Shown: positions 8,408-19,803 of the stretch, piece by piece
Layout of the letters: every line of letters begins with the position of its first letter
Numbering within the stretch: the stretch's first letter is position 1
NCBI RefSeq assembly: GCF_003626575.1
Contig: NZ_RBDY01000001.1
Span: 434,001-498,000, forward strand
Reading direction: 5' to 3'
From: Streptomyces radicis
GTDB lineage: Bacteria; Actinomycetota; Actinomycetes; Streptomycetales; Streptomycetaceae
Length of the DNA stretch: 64,000 bases
Notes under the pieces: generated by a model
Told to the model about the DNA's origin: nothing
Seen by the model: only the letters and a program-made list of their open reading frames with translations
Databases searched by the model: none
Program-made: the position numbers and the translations under genes

Positions 8408-9886
8408 GTGAGAGGTCAGCCCACGGTCCTGCACCTCGACATGGACGCCTTCTACGCCTCGGTCGAGCAGGCGGCCAAGCCGAGCCTGCGCGGCAAGCCC
8501 GTCATCGTCGGCGGTCTCGGCCCGCGCGGGGTGGTCGCCACCGCGTCGTACGAGGCGCGGCGCTTCGGCGTCCACTCGGCGATGCCCATGGCCCAGGCCA
8601 GGCGGCTGGCGCCGCACGCCGCGTGCCTCGTGCCGCGCTTCGGGGTGTACCGGGGGATCAGCGAGACGGTGATGCGGCTGCTGGCCGAGCTGTCGCCGCT
8701 GGTGGAGCCGTTGAGCCTGGACGAGGCGTTCGTCGACCTGGCGGCGGGCGACCCGGGCGCCGCGACGGCCGATGAGGCCCTGCGCGTCGGCACGCTGCTG
8801 CGGGCCAGGATCAGGGCGGCCACGGGGCTCACCGGCTCGGTGGGCCTCGCGGGGTCCAAGATGCTGGCCAAGATCGCGTCCGAGCGGGCCAAGCCCGACG
8901 GCCTCGAGCTGATCCCGCCGGGCGGCGAGCGCGACCTGCTGGCCCCGCTGCCGGTGCGCACCCTGCCGGGGGTGGGCCCGGCCACCGCGGAGACGCTGCG
9001 CAGGGCCGGGATCGGGACGATCGGCGAGACGCTGCGGGCGGGGGAGGACGAGCTGTTGCGGCTGCTGGGCAAGGCGCACGGCGCCTCGGTGTTCGCGATG
9101 GCCTCGGGCGTCGACGAGCGGCCCGTGGTGCCCGACCGGGACACCAAGTCGGTCTCGGTCGAGGACACCTTCGACGTCGACGTGACCGACCGGGCGCGCG
9201 TGCGGTTCGAGGTGGCCGGGCTCGCCGACCGGTGCGCGCGGCGGCTGCGGGAGGCGGGCCGGTCGGGGCGGACGGTGGTGCTCAAGGTGCGGCGTTACGA
9301 CTTCACCACGCTCACCCGCTCGGAGACCCTGCGCGGCCCGACGGACGACCCGGCCGTGGTGCGCGAGGCGGCCGCGCGGCTGCTCGAGCTCGTGGACACG
9401 ACGGAGGGCGTCAGGCTGCTCGGGGTGGGCGTCAGCGGGCTCGCGGACTTCACACAGGAGGACCTGTTCGCCCAGGCGGCCCAGGCGGCCAGAGCCGACC
9501 GAACGGTCCCGGCGGTCCACGGTGCCCAGCCGGTCCACGGTGCCCAGGCCGGGCCGGAGCGCCCGGCGGGCGAGGACGCCGGGGCCGCCGAGCCCTCGCC
9601 CGAGTCGACGCCGGGGGAGGGGCGGGCCGCGGCGCGGTCGTGGCTGCCCGGGCTCGACGTGGCGCACGCGCGCCTCGGGCCCGGATGGGTCCAGGGCAGC
9701 GGGCTCGGGCGCGTCACCGTCCGCTTCGAGCGGCCCGACTCGACGCCGGGCCCGGTGCGGACGTTCTCCGTGGACGACCCCGAGCTCGCGCCGGGCGAGC
9801 CCCTGCCGCTGGTGCCGGACGGCGAGGGCTCAGGCGTCCTCATCGGTCCCGGGAGCGGCGAGCCGCCCGAAGTCCCTGTCGGGTGA
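8408..9886 (+). CDS. dinB: DNA polymerase IV (Y-family translesion polymerase)
   Basis: Translesion polymerase of the DinB family, about 492 residues. The N-terminus carries the palm motif LHLDMDAFYASVEQ with the first catalytic acidic residue. SLDEAFVDL supplies the SxDE metal ligands, followed by the thumb GLAGSKMLAKIASERAKPDG and the HhH region LPGVGPATAETLRRAGI; the little-finger domain follows. About 70 extra residues rich in Ala, Pro and Glu separate little finger and C-terminus, including a duplicated VHGAQP segment. The tail is longer than in standard Pol IV and has no clear QLxLF clamp-binding motif. GTG 8408 sits just before the conserved motif; GTG 8378 in the same frame is an alternative. 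The 3' end overlaps the opposing gene by 57 bases. Confidence 0.92.
   Translation: MRGQPTVLHLDMDAFYASVEQAAKPSLRGKPVIVGGLGPRGVVATASYEARRFGVHSAMPMAQARRLAPHAACLVPRFGVYRGISETVMRLLAELSPLVEPLSLDEAFVDLAAGDPGAATADEALRVGTLLRARIRAATGLTGSVGLAGSKMLAKIASERAKPDGLELIPPGGERDLLAPLPVRTLPGVGPATAETLRRAGIGTIGETLRAGEDELLRLLGKAHGASVFAMASGVDERPVVPDRDTKSVSVEDTFDVDVTDRARVRFEVAGLADRCARRLREAGRSGRTVVLKVRRYDFTTLTRSETLRGPTDDPAVVREAAARLLELVDTTEGVRLLGVGVSGLADFTQEDLFAQAAQAARADRTVPAVHGAQPVHGAQAGPERPAGEDAGAAEPSPESTPGEGRAAARSWLPGLDVAHARLGPGWVQGSGLGRVTVRFERPDSTPGPVRTFSVDDPELAPGEPLPLVPDGEGSGVLIGPGSGEPPEVPVG
9513..9547 (+). repeat. 18-bp tandem duplication inside dinB linker
   Basis: CGGTCCACGGTGCCCAG occurs at 9513-9529 and again at 9531-9547, in frame, giving the duplicated peptide VHGAQP-VHGAQ in the unstructured linker of the polymerase. 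This looks like replication-slippage expansion. Confidence 0.8.
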
Positions 9887-10225
9887 GAGCGCCGGGTCCA
9901 CCGGGCCGCCGCGCGGCACGTCGAGCCCGTAGTGGTGGTAGAGCTGGAGCTCCTGCTCGGGGGAGAGGTGGCGGCCCACGCCGAAGTCGGGGGCGTCCTT
10001 GATCAGCGACCTGGTGAACGGGACGCGCAGCGCGTCGTCGACCACCTCGCTCGGGTCGAGCGGCACGAACGCGTCCCTGCTGAAGAGCCCCGTGCGCACC
10101 GCCGCCCATTCGGGTGTCCCGGTGGCGTCGTCGAGGTAGACCTCGTCCACCGTGCCGATCTTGTTGCCATCGCGGTCGAACGCCTTGCGGCCGATCAGAC
10201 TGCGGGGGTCGATGTCGGTCTGCAC
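9830..10225 (-). CDS. PRC-barrel domain protein
   Basis: A 131-residue soluble protein. The PRC-barrel beta fold fills residues 8-85 with LIGRKAFDRDGNKIGTVDEVYLDD and WAAVRTGLFSRDAFVPL. A helical C-terminal part follows, LSPEQELQLYHHYGLD, commonly seen in actinobacterial stress-associated PRC-barrel proteins. The biochemical role is unknown. GTG 10225 has GGAGGAAGC immediately upstream. Its last 57 bases lie antisense to the end of dinB, an overlap of two coding 3' ends with no room for an intervening terminator. Confidence 0.85.
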   Translation of the reverse strand: MQTDIDPRSLIGRKAFDRDGNKIGTVDEVYLDDATGTPEWAAVRTGLFSRDAFVPLDPSEVVDDALRVPFTRSLIKDAPDFGVGRHLSPEQELQLYHHYGLDVPRGGPVDPALSPDRDFGRLAAPGTDEDA

Positions 10226-10370
10226 GCTTCCTCCAACTGATCGCCACTGTTCACCGAGTGCCCCGGTATGACCTACGTAAGAGCAGATTGCTCGGGCTGG
10301 CCAGTCGAGTGGCGGCCAGGATCCCGCCGGAAGGACCGCTGGTAGGCTCGAAGGCGGTTGACGACCTCAT

Positions 10371-10576
10371 GCGGGAGAGTCCCGGCGCCCGAAGGGCCCG
10401 GGCGCCGAAGGAGCAAATCCTCCCCGGAATCTCTCAGGCACCCGTACCGCGTGAGTCAGGCCACTCTGGAAAGCAGGGTGGTGGCGGGGCAGCGCTCCTT
10501 CGCCGCCCTCACCGACGGTGCAAGCCGTGGCGCGCGAGTGCCGCGGTGAAGCTCTCAGGTCGACATGACAGAGGGG
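10371..10576 (+). promoter_or_regulatory. Tandem glycine riboswitch upstream of gcvP
   Basis: Two glycine aptamers in series are recognisable from conserved blocks. The first has GCGGGAGAGT (10371), GCCGAAGGAGCAA (10404 on) and ATCTCTCAGGCA (10429-10440). After a short linker the second has CCACTCTGGAAAGCAG (10461 on), CACCGACGGTGCAAGCC and AGCTCTCAGGT (10550-10560), closing at ATGACAGAGGG. The gcvP start lies 64 bases further on. Glycine binding normally switches such elements to allow expression of glycine-cleavage genes. Confidence 0.93.
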
Positions 10577-10640
10577 GAGGCCCGTCAGGCACGGCCGCCT
10601 GACGCCCCCGCAGGTCGCCGCGACCAGGAGGAGCCTCCCG

Positions 10641-13550
<2,910 letters not shown>

Positions 13551-13636
13551 GCGACGGGTCGCCCTCCCGCGCGGGGGACCGATGGTGCCGGGACCGGTTC
13601 GCGCCGTTGCGGGCCGGCCCCGGACGTCCGGTCGGG

Positions 13637-14206
13637 TCAGCTCGCCAGACCGAGCGGCGCCACCCTGCTCGTCAGCAGCGGCAGCAGGGCGTCCGTGCGG
13701 ACCGCGCGCTCCGCGGCGATGCCGGGCGGCGCGGGCGCCAGCGGCATCAGCAGGTCGCCGGGCAGCGGGCTGCCGGACTCGGGGTCGGCCCCGAGGTCCG
13801 TGTGCAGCCACAGCGTGAGCATGTACAGCTCGGGAACGGACAGCAGCCGGGGCTGGTAGGCCGCGGGCAGGGACTCGGCCAGCAGCATGGCCCGCTCCGT
13901 GGACGCGATGAAGGGGCCCTCGGTGACGTGCGAGAACGCCCACCCGTCCGCGGTGAGCATCGTCTCGGCGGCGCCGACGGGGCGCCCGTCGCGGGCCAGC
14001 AGGAAGCGCCAGCCGGTGAGCCGGGCCTCGGGGGGTTCGGTCGTGCCGGTCACCGGGGCCAGCCGGTGCACGGGGAGGGGGAGGACCGGATCCAGGTCCC
14101 CCCGTTCCAGGCGCAGCGGGTGCGGTGACCTGACGGTGGGCGAGTGCAGCGCCGTCCGTACGCTGCGCGTCGCGGCGGCGGGTGCCGTCGGTATGAACAG
14201 GGGCAT
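13637..14206 (-). CDS. Hypothetical protein, 189 residues
   Basis: I do not recognise a family. The protein starts MPLFIPTAPAAATRSVRTAL. Its central part (LTGWRFLLARDGRPVGAAETM, ADGWAFSHVTEGPFIASTERA) looks like an alpha/beta fold, and it ends with a helical, Leu-rich tail. It has no signal peptide, transmembrane helix or metal-binding cluster. GAGGCGA lies upstream of ATG 14206; further in-frame codons upstream (to 14257) lack this. Codon composition is typical of the neighbourhood, so it is likely real. It converges on gcvP with an 86-base gap. Confidence 0.7.
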   Translation of the reverse strand: MPLFIPTAPAAATRSVRTALHSPTVRSPHPLRLERGDLDPVLPLPVHRLAPVTGTTEPPEARLTGWRFLLARDGRPVGAAETMLTADGWAFSHVTEGPFIASTERAMLLAESLPAAYQPRLLSVPELYMLTLWLHTDLGADPESGSPLPGDLLMPLAPAPPGIAAERAVRTDALLPLLTSRVAPLGLAS

Positions 14207-14491
14207 GATGGGTCGCCTCTCGCTTCGGAGTAGGTCGCCTCTTGTATGGGGAGACACGCCGGCGAAGAGCTTATACGGGGGATGTTCTCCCTACGTTTCA
14301 AGTAGCTGACCTGTGAGGTAACGGCAAGAGGGAAAACAGGCCGCCAAGGCGCCAAGAAATCACCAAGGATGCGGCAATTATTCCGCCGGAATATGCCGTC
14401 GAGGGAGGTGAGCGCCGTGCGGGGCATGCGTGCCACCCCCGTCACGTGGGCAGGATCGAGCCCGTGACACCGAGTGGTGAGGGAGGCGGCC

Positions 14492-15988
14492 ATGGGCGAG
14501 AAGGTGATGGCGGACCGGTTCGACCTCGACGCCCGCGAGCGCTTCAGGGACCGGGTCCACGCGTGTATGGCGGCGCTCGGGACCCTGCTGCGCGACGGCC
14601 GCTTCGAGCGCTCGCGTGACCTGATCGGCCTCGAGGTCGAGCTGTGCCTCGCGGATTCCGAAGGCTCGCCGCGCATGGTCAATGACGAGGTGCTCGCGCG
14701 AATGGCCACCCGAGATTTCCAGACCGAGCTGGGCCAATTCACGCTGGAGCTGAATATGTCCCCGCGCGCGCTCGCGGGAAGGGTCTTCGACGATCTGGCC
14801 GAAGAGCTGCGTATCGCGATCGGATACGCCGACCGAATGGCGGCCGAATGTGACGCGCGCCTGGTCATGACCGGGGTGCTGCCGACGATCACCGCCGAGC
14901 AGATGCTGCCCGGCACCCTGTCGCCCAACGATCGCTACAGCCTGCTGAACGACCAGATCATGGCCGCGCGCGGCGAGCCCATCCAGCTGGACATCTCGGG
15001 GGCGGAGCGGCTGCGGGGCACGTTCGAGTCCATCGCCCCCGAATCGGCGTGCACCTCCGTGCAGTTCCACCTCCAGGTCACCCCCGAGCGCTTCGCCGCC
15101 ACGTGGAACGCCGCGCAGGTCGCCGCCGCGGCGCAGGTCGCGGTCGGCGCGAACGCCCCGTTCGTCTTCGGGCGCGAGCTGTGGCACGAGTCGCGGCCGC
15201 CGTTCTTCCTCCAGGCCACCGACAGCCGCCCGCCGGAGTTCGCGGCGCAGGGGGTGCGGCCGCGCTCGTGGTTCGGCGAGCGGTGGATCTCCTCGGTCAC
15301 CGACCTGTTCGACGAGAACGTCCGCTACTTCCCCGCGCTGCTGCCGCTGCTCTCCGACGAGGACCCCGAGGCGGTGCTGGCCGCGGGCGGGGTGCCGAGG
15401 CTGGCCGAGCTGACCCTGCACAACGGCACCGTCTACCGCTGGAACCGCCCGGTCTACGCGGTCGCCGACGGCGTTCCCCATCTGCGCGTGGAGAACCGGG
15501 TGCTCTCCACGGGCCCCACCGTCGTCGACACGGTGGCCAACGCCGCCTTCTACTACGGGCTGGTCCGCGCGCTGGCCGACCAGCCGGACCCGGTGTGGAC
15601 GCGGCTGCCGTTCGCCGCCGCCGAGCGGAACTTCTTCGACGCCTGCCGCCACGGCATCGACGCCGAGCTGACCTGGCCGGGCGAGGCGCCGGGGTCGGCG
15701 CGGGTCAGGCTGCGCGCGGCCCGGCTGATCGCCGAGCGGCTGATCCCGCTGGCCGCCCAGGGCCTGGACGCGTGCGGCGTCGCGGCGGCCGACCGCGACC
15801 ACTATCTGTCGATCGTCGAGGAGCGCTGCCGCCGCGGCGTCACCGGCGCCGCGTGGCAGGCCGACGCCTACCACCGCGCGGTCGATGGGGGCGCGGACAG
15901 GGCGGCCGCGCTGCGCGATCTGGTGCGGCGGTACTGTGAGCTGGCACGGACGGAGGCACCCGTCCACAGCTGGCCGACCGGGGGGTGA
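14492..15988 (+). CDS. Glutamate-cysteine ligase family 2 (GCS2) protein
   Basis: A cytoplasmic ATP-dependent carboxylate-amine ligase of about 498 residues. Key segments are LIGLEVELCLADSEG (Mg/ATP site with the conserved ExE), TELGQFTLELNMSPRAL, ACTSVQFHLQVTPERF and HLRVENRVLSTGPTVVDTVANAAFY. The family includes gamma-glutamylcysteine synthases and EgtA; the substrate here is not evident. GGGAGG (14481-14486) six bases before ATG 14492 defines the start; an in-frame GTG at 14474 is less likely. No ergothioneine (egt) or mycothiol genes are adjacent. Confidence 0.85.
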   Translation: MGEKVMADRFDLDARERFRDRVHACMAALGTLLRDGRFERSRDLIGLEVELCLADSEGSPRMVNDEVLARMATRDFQTELGQFTLELNMSPRALAGRVFDDLAEELRIAIGYADRMAAECDARLVMTGVLPTITAEQMLPGTLSPNDRYSLLNDQIMAARGEPIQLDISGAERLRGTFESIAPESACTSVQFHLQVTPERFAATWNAAQVAAAAQVAVGANAPFVFGRELWHESRPPFFLQATDSRPPEFAAQGVRPRSWFGERWISSVTDLFDENVRYFPALLPLLSDEDPEAVLAAGGVPRLAELTLHNGTVYRWNRPVYAVADGVPHLRVENRVLSTGPTVVDTVANAAFYYGLVRALADQPDPVWTRLPFAAAERNFFDACRHGIDAELTWPGEAPGSARVRLRAARLIAERLIPLAAQGLDACGVAAADRDHYLSIVEERCRRGVTGAAWQADAYHRAVDGGADRAAALRDLVRRYCELARTEAPVHSWPTGG

Positions 15989-16027
15989 CCGCCCGGCGGC
16001 CCCGGCGGCCGGACGGGAGGCTCTCAG

Positions 16028-16861
16028 GTGTGGGTCAAGCCGGAACGGGCGACGGAGCGGCCGCCTGAGGGCGGCCTCCCCCTGTCGATCGACCGCGTCA
16101 GGCGGCAGGAGCTGCTGCTGGTCCTCGCGGTGTCGTTGGGGGCGAGCGCGGTCAGCGCGCTGATCAGCTTTGTCGGGGACCTGACCCGCCCGGGAGGGCT
16201 CGCCGACCAGGCGGCCACGCTCAACGGCTCGCGCGCCCCCGGGCGCCCGTGGCTGGACCTGGCGTGGCAGCTGTTCTCGCTGTCCACCGGCATCGTCCCC
16301 GTGCTGCTCGTGGCGCACCTGCTGCTGCGCGAGCGCGCCGAGGCGGGGGCCGCGGGCGTCGCAGGGCCGCGCGCGATCGGCTTCGACGCCAGACGTCCGG
16401 CGTTCGACCTGGGCTGGGGCGCGGCCGTGGCGGCGGGCATCGGCGGGAGTGGGCTGCTGCTCTACCTGGGGGCGCACGCCGCGGGCGCGAACCTCACGGT
16501 GGTGCCCGAGTCGCTGCCCGAGGTGTGGTGGAAGTACCCGGTGCTGATCGCCTCGGCGCTCCAGAACTCCCTGCTCGAAGAGGTCATCGTCGTCGGCTAT
16601 CTGCTGCGGCGGCTCGACCAGCTCGGCTGGACGCCGATGGCCGCGCTGGCCGTGAGCGCGCTGCTGCGCGGCACCTACCACCTCTACCAGGGCATCGGGG
16701 GGTTCTTCGGCAACGTGGCGATGGGCGTGATCTTCGTCTGGCTGTACCGGCGGTGGGGGCGGGTCATGCCGCTGGTCGTGGCGCACGCGTTGATCGACAT
16801 CGTGGCGTTCGTCGGCTACGGGCTGCTGGCCGGCCGCGTCGACTGGCTTCCCACCCTCTGA
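16028..16861 (+). CDS. CPBP family intramembrane protease (Abi/CAAX-like)
   Basis: A 277-residue polytopic membrane protein with about eight hydrophobic segments. The CPBP/Rce1 motifs are present: motif 1 LLEEVIVVGYLLRRL (double Glu followed by Arg), motif 2 RGTYHLYQGIGGFFGN (His), and motif 3 VVAHALIDIVAF (His). These form the metal-free glutamyl-type intramembrane protease site. The natural substrate is unknown; such proteins process peptides or modify membrane proteins, and some confer bacteriocin self-immunity. GGGAGG precedes the GTG start. It converges on the lipoprotein gene at 16908. Confidence 0.88.
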   Translation: MWVKPERATERPPEGGLPLSIDRVRRQELLLVLAVSLGASAVSALISFVGDLTRPGGLADQAATLNGSRAPGRPWLDLAWQLFSLSTGIVPVLLVAHLLLRERAEAGAAGVAGPRAIGFDARRPAFDLGWGAAVAAGIGGSGLLLYLGAHAAGANLTVVPESLPEVWWKYPVLIASALQNSLLEEVIVVGYLLRRLDQLGWTPMAALAVSALLRGTYHLYQGIGGFFGNVAMGVIFVWLYRRWGRVMPLVVAHALIDIVAFVGYGLLAGRVDWLPTL

Positions 16862-16897
16862 GGCACGATCCGAGGGCTCTGTCCGAGGGCGCGTCAT

Positions 16898-16917
16898 CCC
16901 GGGGCCGTCACCCCGGG
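16898..16917. terminator. Hairpin between two convergent genes
   Basis: CCCGGGG (16898-16904) and CCCCGGG (16911-16917) form a seven-pair stem with a six-base loop between the CPBP and DUF4232 genes. It contains the stop codon of the latter. It may terminate both directions but lacks T-tracts. Confidence 0.4.
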
Positions 16918-17618
16918 CCCTCGCCCGCCGCGAGCGGCAGGGTCTCGATGCGGCCCTCGCCGCACACCGCGCCGAGCGACCAGTCGGCCGTGGTGGCGCC
17001 GTACTCGTCGGGCGGGATGACCTCGATCGACGCGGGCTCGGGGCCGCAGGGGCCGTTCGCCGGGTTCTCATCGCCCGGCACCACGGTCCAGTGCAGCTGG
17101 GCCCAGACGCTGCGGCCCGGCTCGACGGTCAGGGGCCTGGGGGACTCGGAGTCGTCGCGCACGGTGGTGGTGGGGATGGAGTCGCCGTCGCCCGCGGCCA
17201 GTTGGAGCCCGGGCCAGCCCTGGGTGCGGCAGCCGGCGTCGGAGGAGTTGGTGAGGACGAGCGCCGCGTGTCGGCCGCCCGCGCCCGCGTCCAGTGGGTG
17301 AACGGCGGCGGTGAGCGCGTCGGGGGAGCACCACGCGTCGTCCGCGTCGCCCCCGGCGCCCTCGGGCTCGGGGGCAGGCTCGGGGTCGGGCTCCCTCGGG
17401 GCCTCGGAGGGCGCCAGGTCCTGGTCCTCCGCCGCGTCGGTGTCGTCGGTGTCGGTGTCGTCGGTCGTGGACTCCGGGGCGGCGTCGCGGGGTTGCTCGG
17501 CGGGCGGGCGGTCGGCCGACGAGCCGCCGTCCCGCGAGTCGGTGGACTCGGCGCAGGCGGCGACGGCGAACAGGGTGAGTGCGGCCAGGGCCGCGGCGCG
17601 TACGGGGTGGGACGCCAT
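16908..17618 (-). CDS. DUF4232 domain lipoprotein
   Basis: A 236-residue secreted lipoprotein. It has a signal peptide with basic start and lipobox (LFAVAAC, Cys 22), then a low-complexity Asp/Glu/Pro/Thr-rich stalk of about 65 residues. A DUF4232 domain follows, with WCSPDALTAAV, ALVLTNSSDAGCRTQGWPGLQL, VWAQLHWTVVPGDE, PCGPEP and a final SLGAVCGEG; the cysteines probably pair. DUF4232 proteins are common actinobacterial cell-surface proteins of unknown function. GGAGGATC is seven bases upstream of ATG 17618. The acidic stalk suggests a spacer through the cell wall. Confidence 0.85.
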   Translation of the reverse strand: MASHPVRAAALAALTLFAVAACAESTDSRDGGSSADRPPAEQPRDAAPESTTDDTDTDDTDAAEDQDLAPSEAPREPDPEPAPEPEGAGGDADDAWCSPDALTAAVHPLDAGAGGRHAALVLTNSSDAGCRTQGWPGLQLAAGDGDSIPTTTVRDDSESPRPLTVEPGRSVWAQLHWTVVPGDENPANGPCGPEPASIEVIPPDEYGATTADWSLGAVCGEGRIETLPLAAGEGPG

Positions 17619-17717
17619 GGGATCCTCCGGTGGGGGAGTCGGCGATGCGGAGGAGTGCTGTGGCCATGGGACGTGGCCATGTCACAACGGGTTCCCGGGG
17701 GCGCGCCGTGGCACGCC

Positions 17718-17946
17718 TCACGCCGTGGATCGCGCCATGAGATAGCGGGGCACGGGGATCCGGGGCCCGCCCGTCGTCCGCGGGGGCGGGCTCGCCATGG
17801 ACCGTCACGACCGGGACGACGCCCGCCCAGTGCGGCAGTGACACGTCCTCGGGCTCCTCGTTCACCCCGCCGGCGCGGACCTTGGCGGAGACCTCGGCCA
17901 GATCGAGGGCGAGCACGGCGGTCGCGGCCAGCTCCCTGGCGTTCGG
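17718..17946 (-). pseudogene. Remnant of a pyridoxamine 5'-phosphate oxidase-like (NimA-type) flavin protein, C-terminal end only
   Basis: Reading on the minus strand from 17946: [20 protein letters not shown], then [20 protein letters not shown] and VVPVVTVHGEP. This matches the last ~60 residues of the actinobacterial PPOX-type 'pyridoxamine 5'-phosphate oxidase family' proteins as I recall them. The N-terminal two thirds, with the FMN-binding split barrel, are absent. Near 17766-17790 the frame must shift by one base to reach the expected ending (GPRIPVPRYLMARSTA, stop at 17718-17720). No start codon or ribosome site is visible. The upstream break coincides with the broken 5' end of the divergent aminotransferase remnant. 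Confidence 0.65.
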
Positions 17947-17970
17947 CGGTCGGCAGTCGGCGGCGCGGCC

Positions 17971-18931
17971 CCGCTGCTCTACGGGGGCCCGCCCGTCGAC
18001 GAGGAGCTGGCCGCCGTCGCGCGGGCCGCGTTCGACCGCGACGGCGTCCCCGCCGGGCCGATCGCCGTCACCTCGGGCGCGCTCGACGCCATCGAACGCG
18101 TCCTGGCCGCGCATCTGCGCCCCGGCGACGCGGTGGCCGTCGAGGACCCGGGCTGGGCCGGATTCCTCGACCTCATCCCCGCCCTCGGCCTGCGCCCCCT
18201 GCCCGTCGCCGTGGACGACGACGGGCCGCTGCCCGGGCCCACGGGCCATGCGCTGCGCGCCGGGCGCGCGCGCCCTCGTCGTCACCGCCCGCGCGCAGAA
18301 CCCCACGGGCGCCGCCGTCTCCCCCGCGCGCGCCGAGGCGTTGCGCGCGGTCCTCGCCGCCCACCCCGACACGCTGCTGATCGAGGACGACCACGGCCAT
18401 GGCGTCGTCGACCTCCCGCTCCTGCCGCTCTCGGGTCACACGAGCCGCTGGGCGCTGGTGCGTTCACCCGCCAAGGGCTACGGGCCCGACCTGCGGATGG
18501 CCGTGCTCACCGGCGACCCGGTCACCGTCGACCGCGTCCAGGGGCGCCAGCGGCTCGGCCCCGGCTGGGTGAGCCACCTGCTCCAGCGGACCCTGGCCAC
18601 GCTCTGGGGCGAGGGCGCGATCGACCCCGCGGAGGTCGCGCGCTCCTATGGCGCGCGCCGGGACGGCCTGATCGCCGCGCTCGCCGAGCGCGGCGTCGAG
18701 GGCCGCGGGCGCAGCGGGATGAACGTCTGGGTGCCCGTGCCCGACGAGACCGGGGCCATCGCCCGGCTGCTGCACGCGGGGTGGGCCGCCGCGCCGGGCG
18801 CGCGCTTCCGCCTCGACTCGGCCCCCGGTGTGCGGCTGACCGTCTCCTCGCTCGCCGCGGCGGACCTCGCGCCGCTGGCCGCCGCGGTCGCCGCCGCGGT
18901 CCGGCCCCCGGCGGCCCGCAGGACCGACTGA
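17971..18931 (+). pseudogene. Truncated, frameshifted MocR-type (GntR/aminotransferase) regulator
   Basis: The aminotransferase-like part of a MocR/PdxR-family regulator is clear. [39 protein letters not shown] and [20 protein letters not shown] are in one frame up to about 18260. In the next frame come [47 protein letters not shown] (PLP-lysine) and [13 protein letters not shown]. The switch is explained by one extra G in GGG at 18262-18264. The N-terminal winged-helix DNA-binding domain and linker (about 100 residues) are missing; sequence upstream of 17971 belongs to the opposite-strand remnant. Two independent lesions make a pseudogene likely; the frameshift alone could be a sequencing error. 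Confidence 0.75.
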
Positions 18932-18972
18932 CCGGCCGACCGGCCGGGGAACGCCCCATCTAACCTGGGGGA

Positions 18973-19803
18973 ATGCTGCGCGAAACGTTCGCGACCCGCT
19001 ATGTCACCCCCCTGCGGGAGGGCGGCTCGCTGCCGGGGATCGTGGAGGCCGACGACCTCGGCACCTATGTCATGAAATTCACCGGCGCCGGGCAGGGCCG
19101 CAAGTCCCTGGTGGCCGAGGTCATCTGCGGCGGCCTCGCCCGGCGGCTCGGGCTGCGCGTGCCCGAGCTGGTCCGGATGGGCCTCGACCCGGTCATCGGG
19201 CTGGGCGAGCCCGACCAGGAGGTGCAGGAGCTGCTCAAGGCCAGCGGCGGCCTCAACCTCGGGATGGACTACCTCCCAGGATCCCTCGGGTTCGACCCGC
19301 TCGCCTACCGGGTCTCCGCCGCCGAGGCCGGACGCGTGGTGTGGTTCGACGCCCTGATCAACAACGTCGACCGCTCGTGGCGCAACCCCAACCTGCTCGT
19401 CTGGCACGGCGATCTGTGGCTCATCGACCATGGCGCCGCGCTCATCTGGCACCACAACTGGCCCACCGCGGCCGCCTCGGTCGCCCGCCCCTACGACGCG
19501 TCCGACCACGCGCTGGCGCTGTTCGGGCCCGATCTGGCAGGCGCCGCCGCCGAGTTGGCCCCGCGGGTCACGGGCGAGCTGCTGGCCGAGACGCTCGCCG
19601 AAGTCCCGGACGAGTGGCTCGCCGACGAGCCCGGGTTCGACGCGCCCGACGCCGTGCGCGCCGCCTACGCCGAGGCGTTGACCACCCGCGCGCGCACCGT
19701 GTCCGGCGCCATCGCCGTCGGGCGCCCCACGGAGGACAGGCCCTCCCAGGCGCCCGGCTGGCTGACCGGCCGTTCCCACCCGGAGAGCGAGGCCGCACGG
19801 TGA
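18973..19803 (+). CDS. HipA-like kinase family protein
   Basis: A 276-residue protein of the HipA-like kinase family. It has the reduced kinase core: FTGAGQGRKSLVAEVICGG (nucleotide-binding lobe), then the catalytic loop NNVDRSWRNPN (Asp 133, Asn 140) and the metal-binding IDHG at 151-154. The N-terminal HipA_N domain of the classical toxin is absent. HipA itself phosphorylates glutamyl-tRNA synthetase; this family's target is unknown. TAACCT (18961-18966) lies six bases before ATG 18973, suggesting a leaderless transcript. The stop overlaps the DUF3037 start by four bases (GTGA), so the two are co-translated. No HipB-like antitoxin is adjacent. Confidence 0.85.
   Translation: MLRETFATRYVTPLREGGSLPGIVEADDLGTYVMKFTGAGQGRKSLVAEVICGGLARRLGLRVPELVRMGLDPVIGLGEPDQEVQELLKASGGLNLGMDYLPGSLGFDPLAYRVSAAEAGRVVWFDALINNVDRSWRNPNLLVWHGDLWLIDHGAALIWHHNWPTAAASVARPYDASDHALALFGPDLAGAAAELAPRVTGELLAETLAEVPDEWLADEPGFDAPDAVRAAYAEALTTRARTVSGAIAVGRPTEDRPSQAPGWLTGRSHPESEAAR

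Noticed and set aside
17068..18372. One continuous minus-strand frame covering the lipoprotein gene and the flavin-protein remnant.
   Set aside because: Its reading is a chance join: the lipoprotein uses a different frame with a clear signal peptide, and only 17790-17946 of this frame matches a known family.
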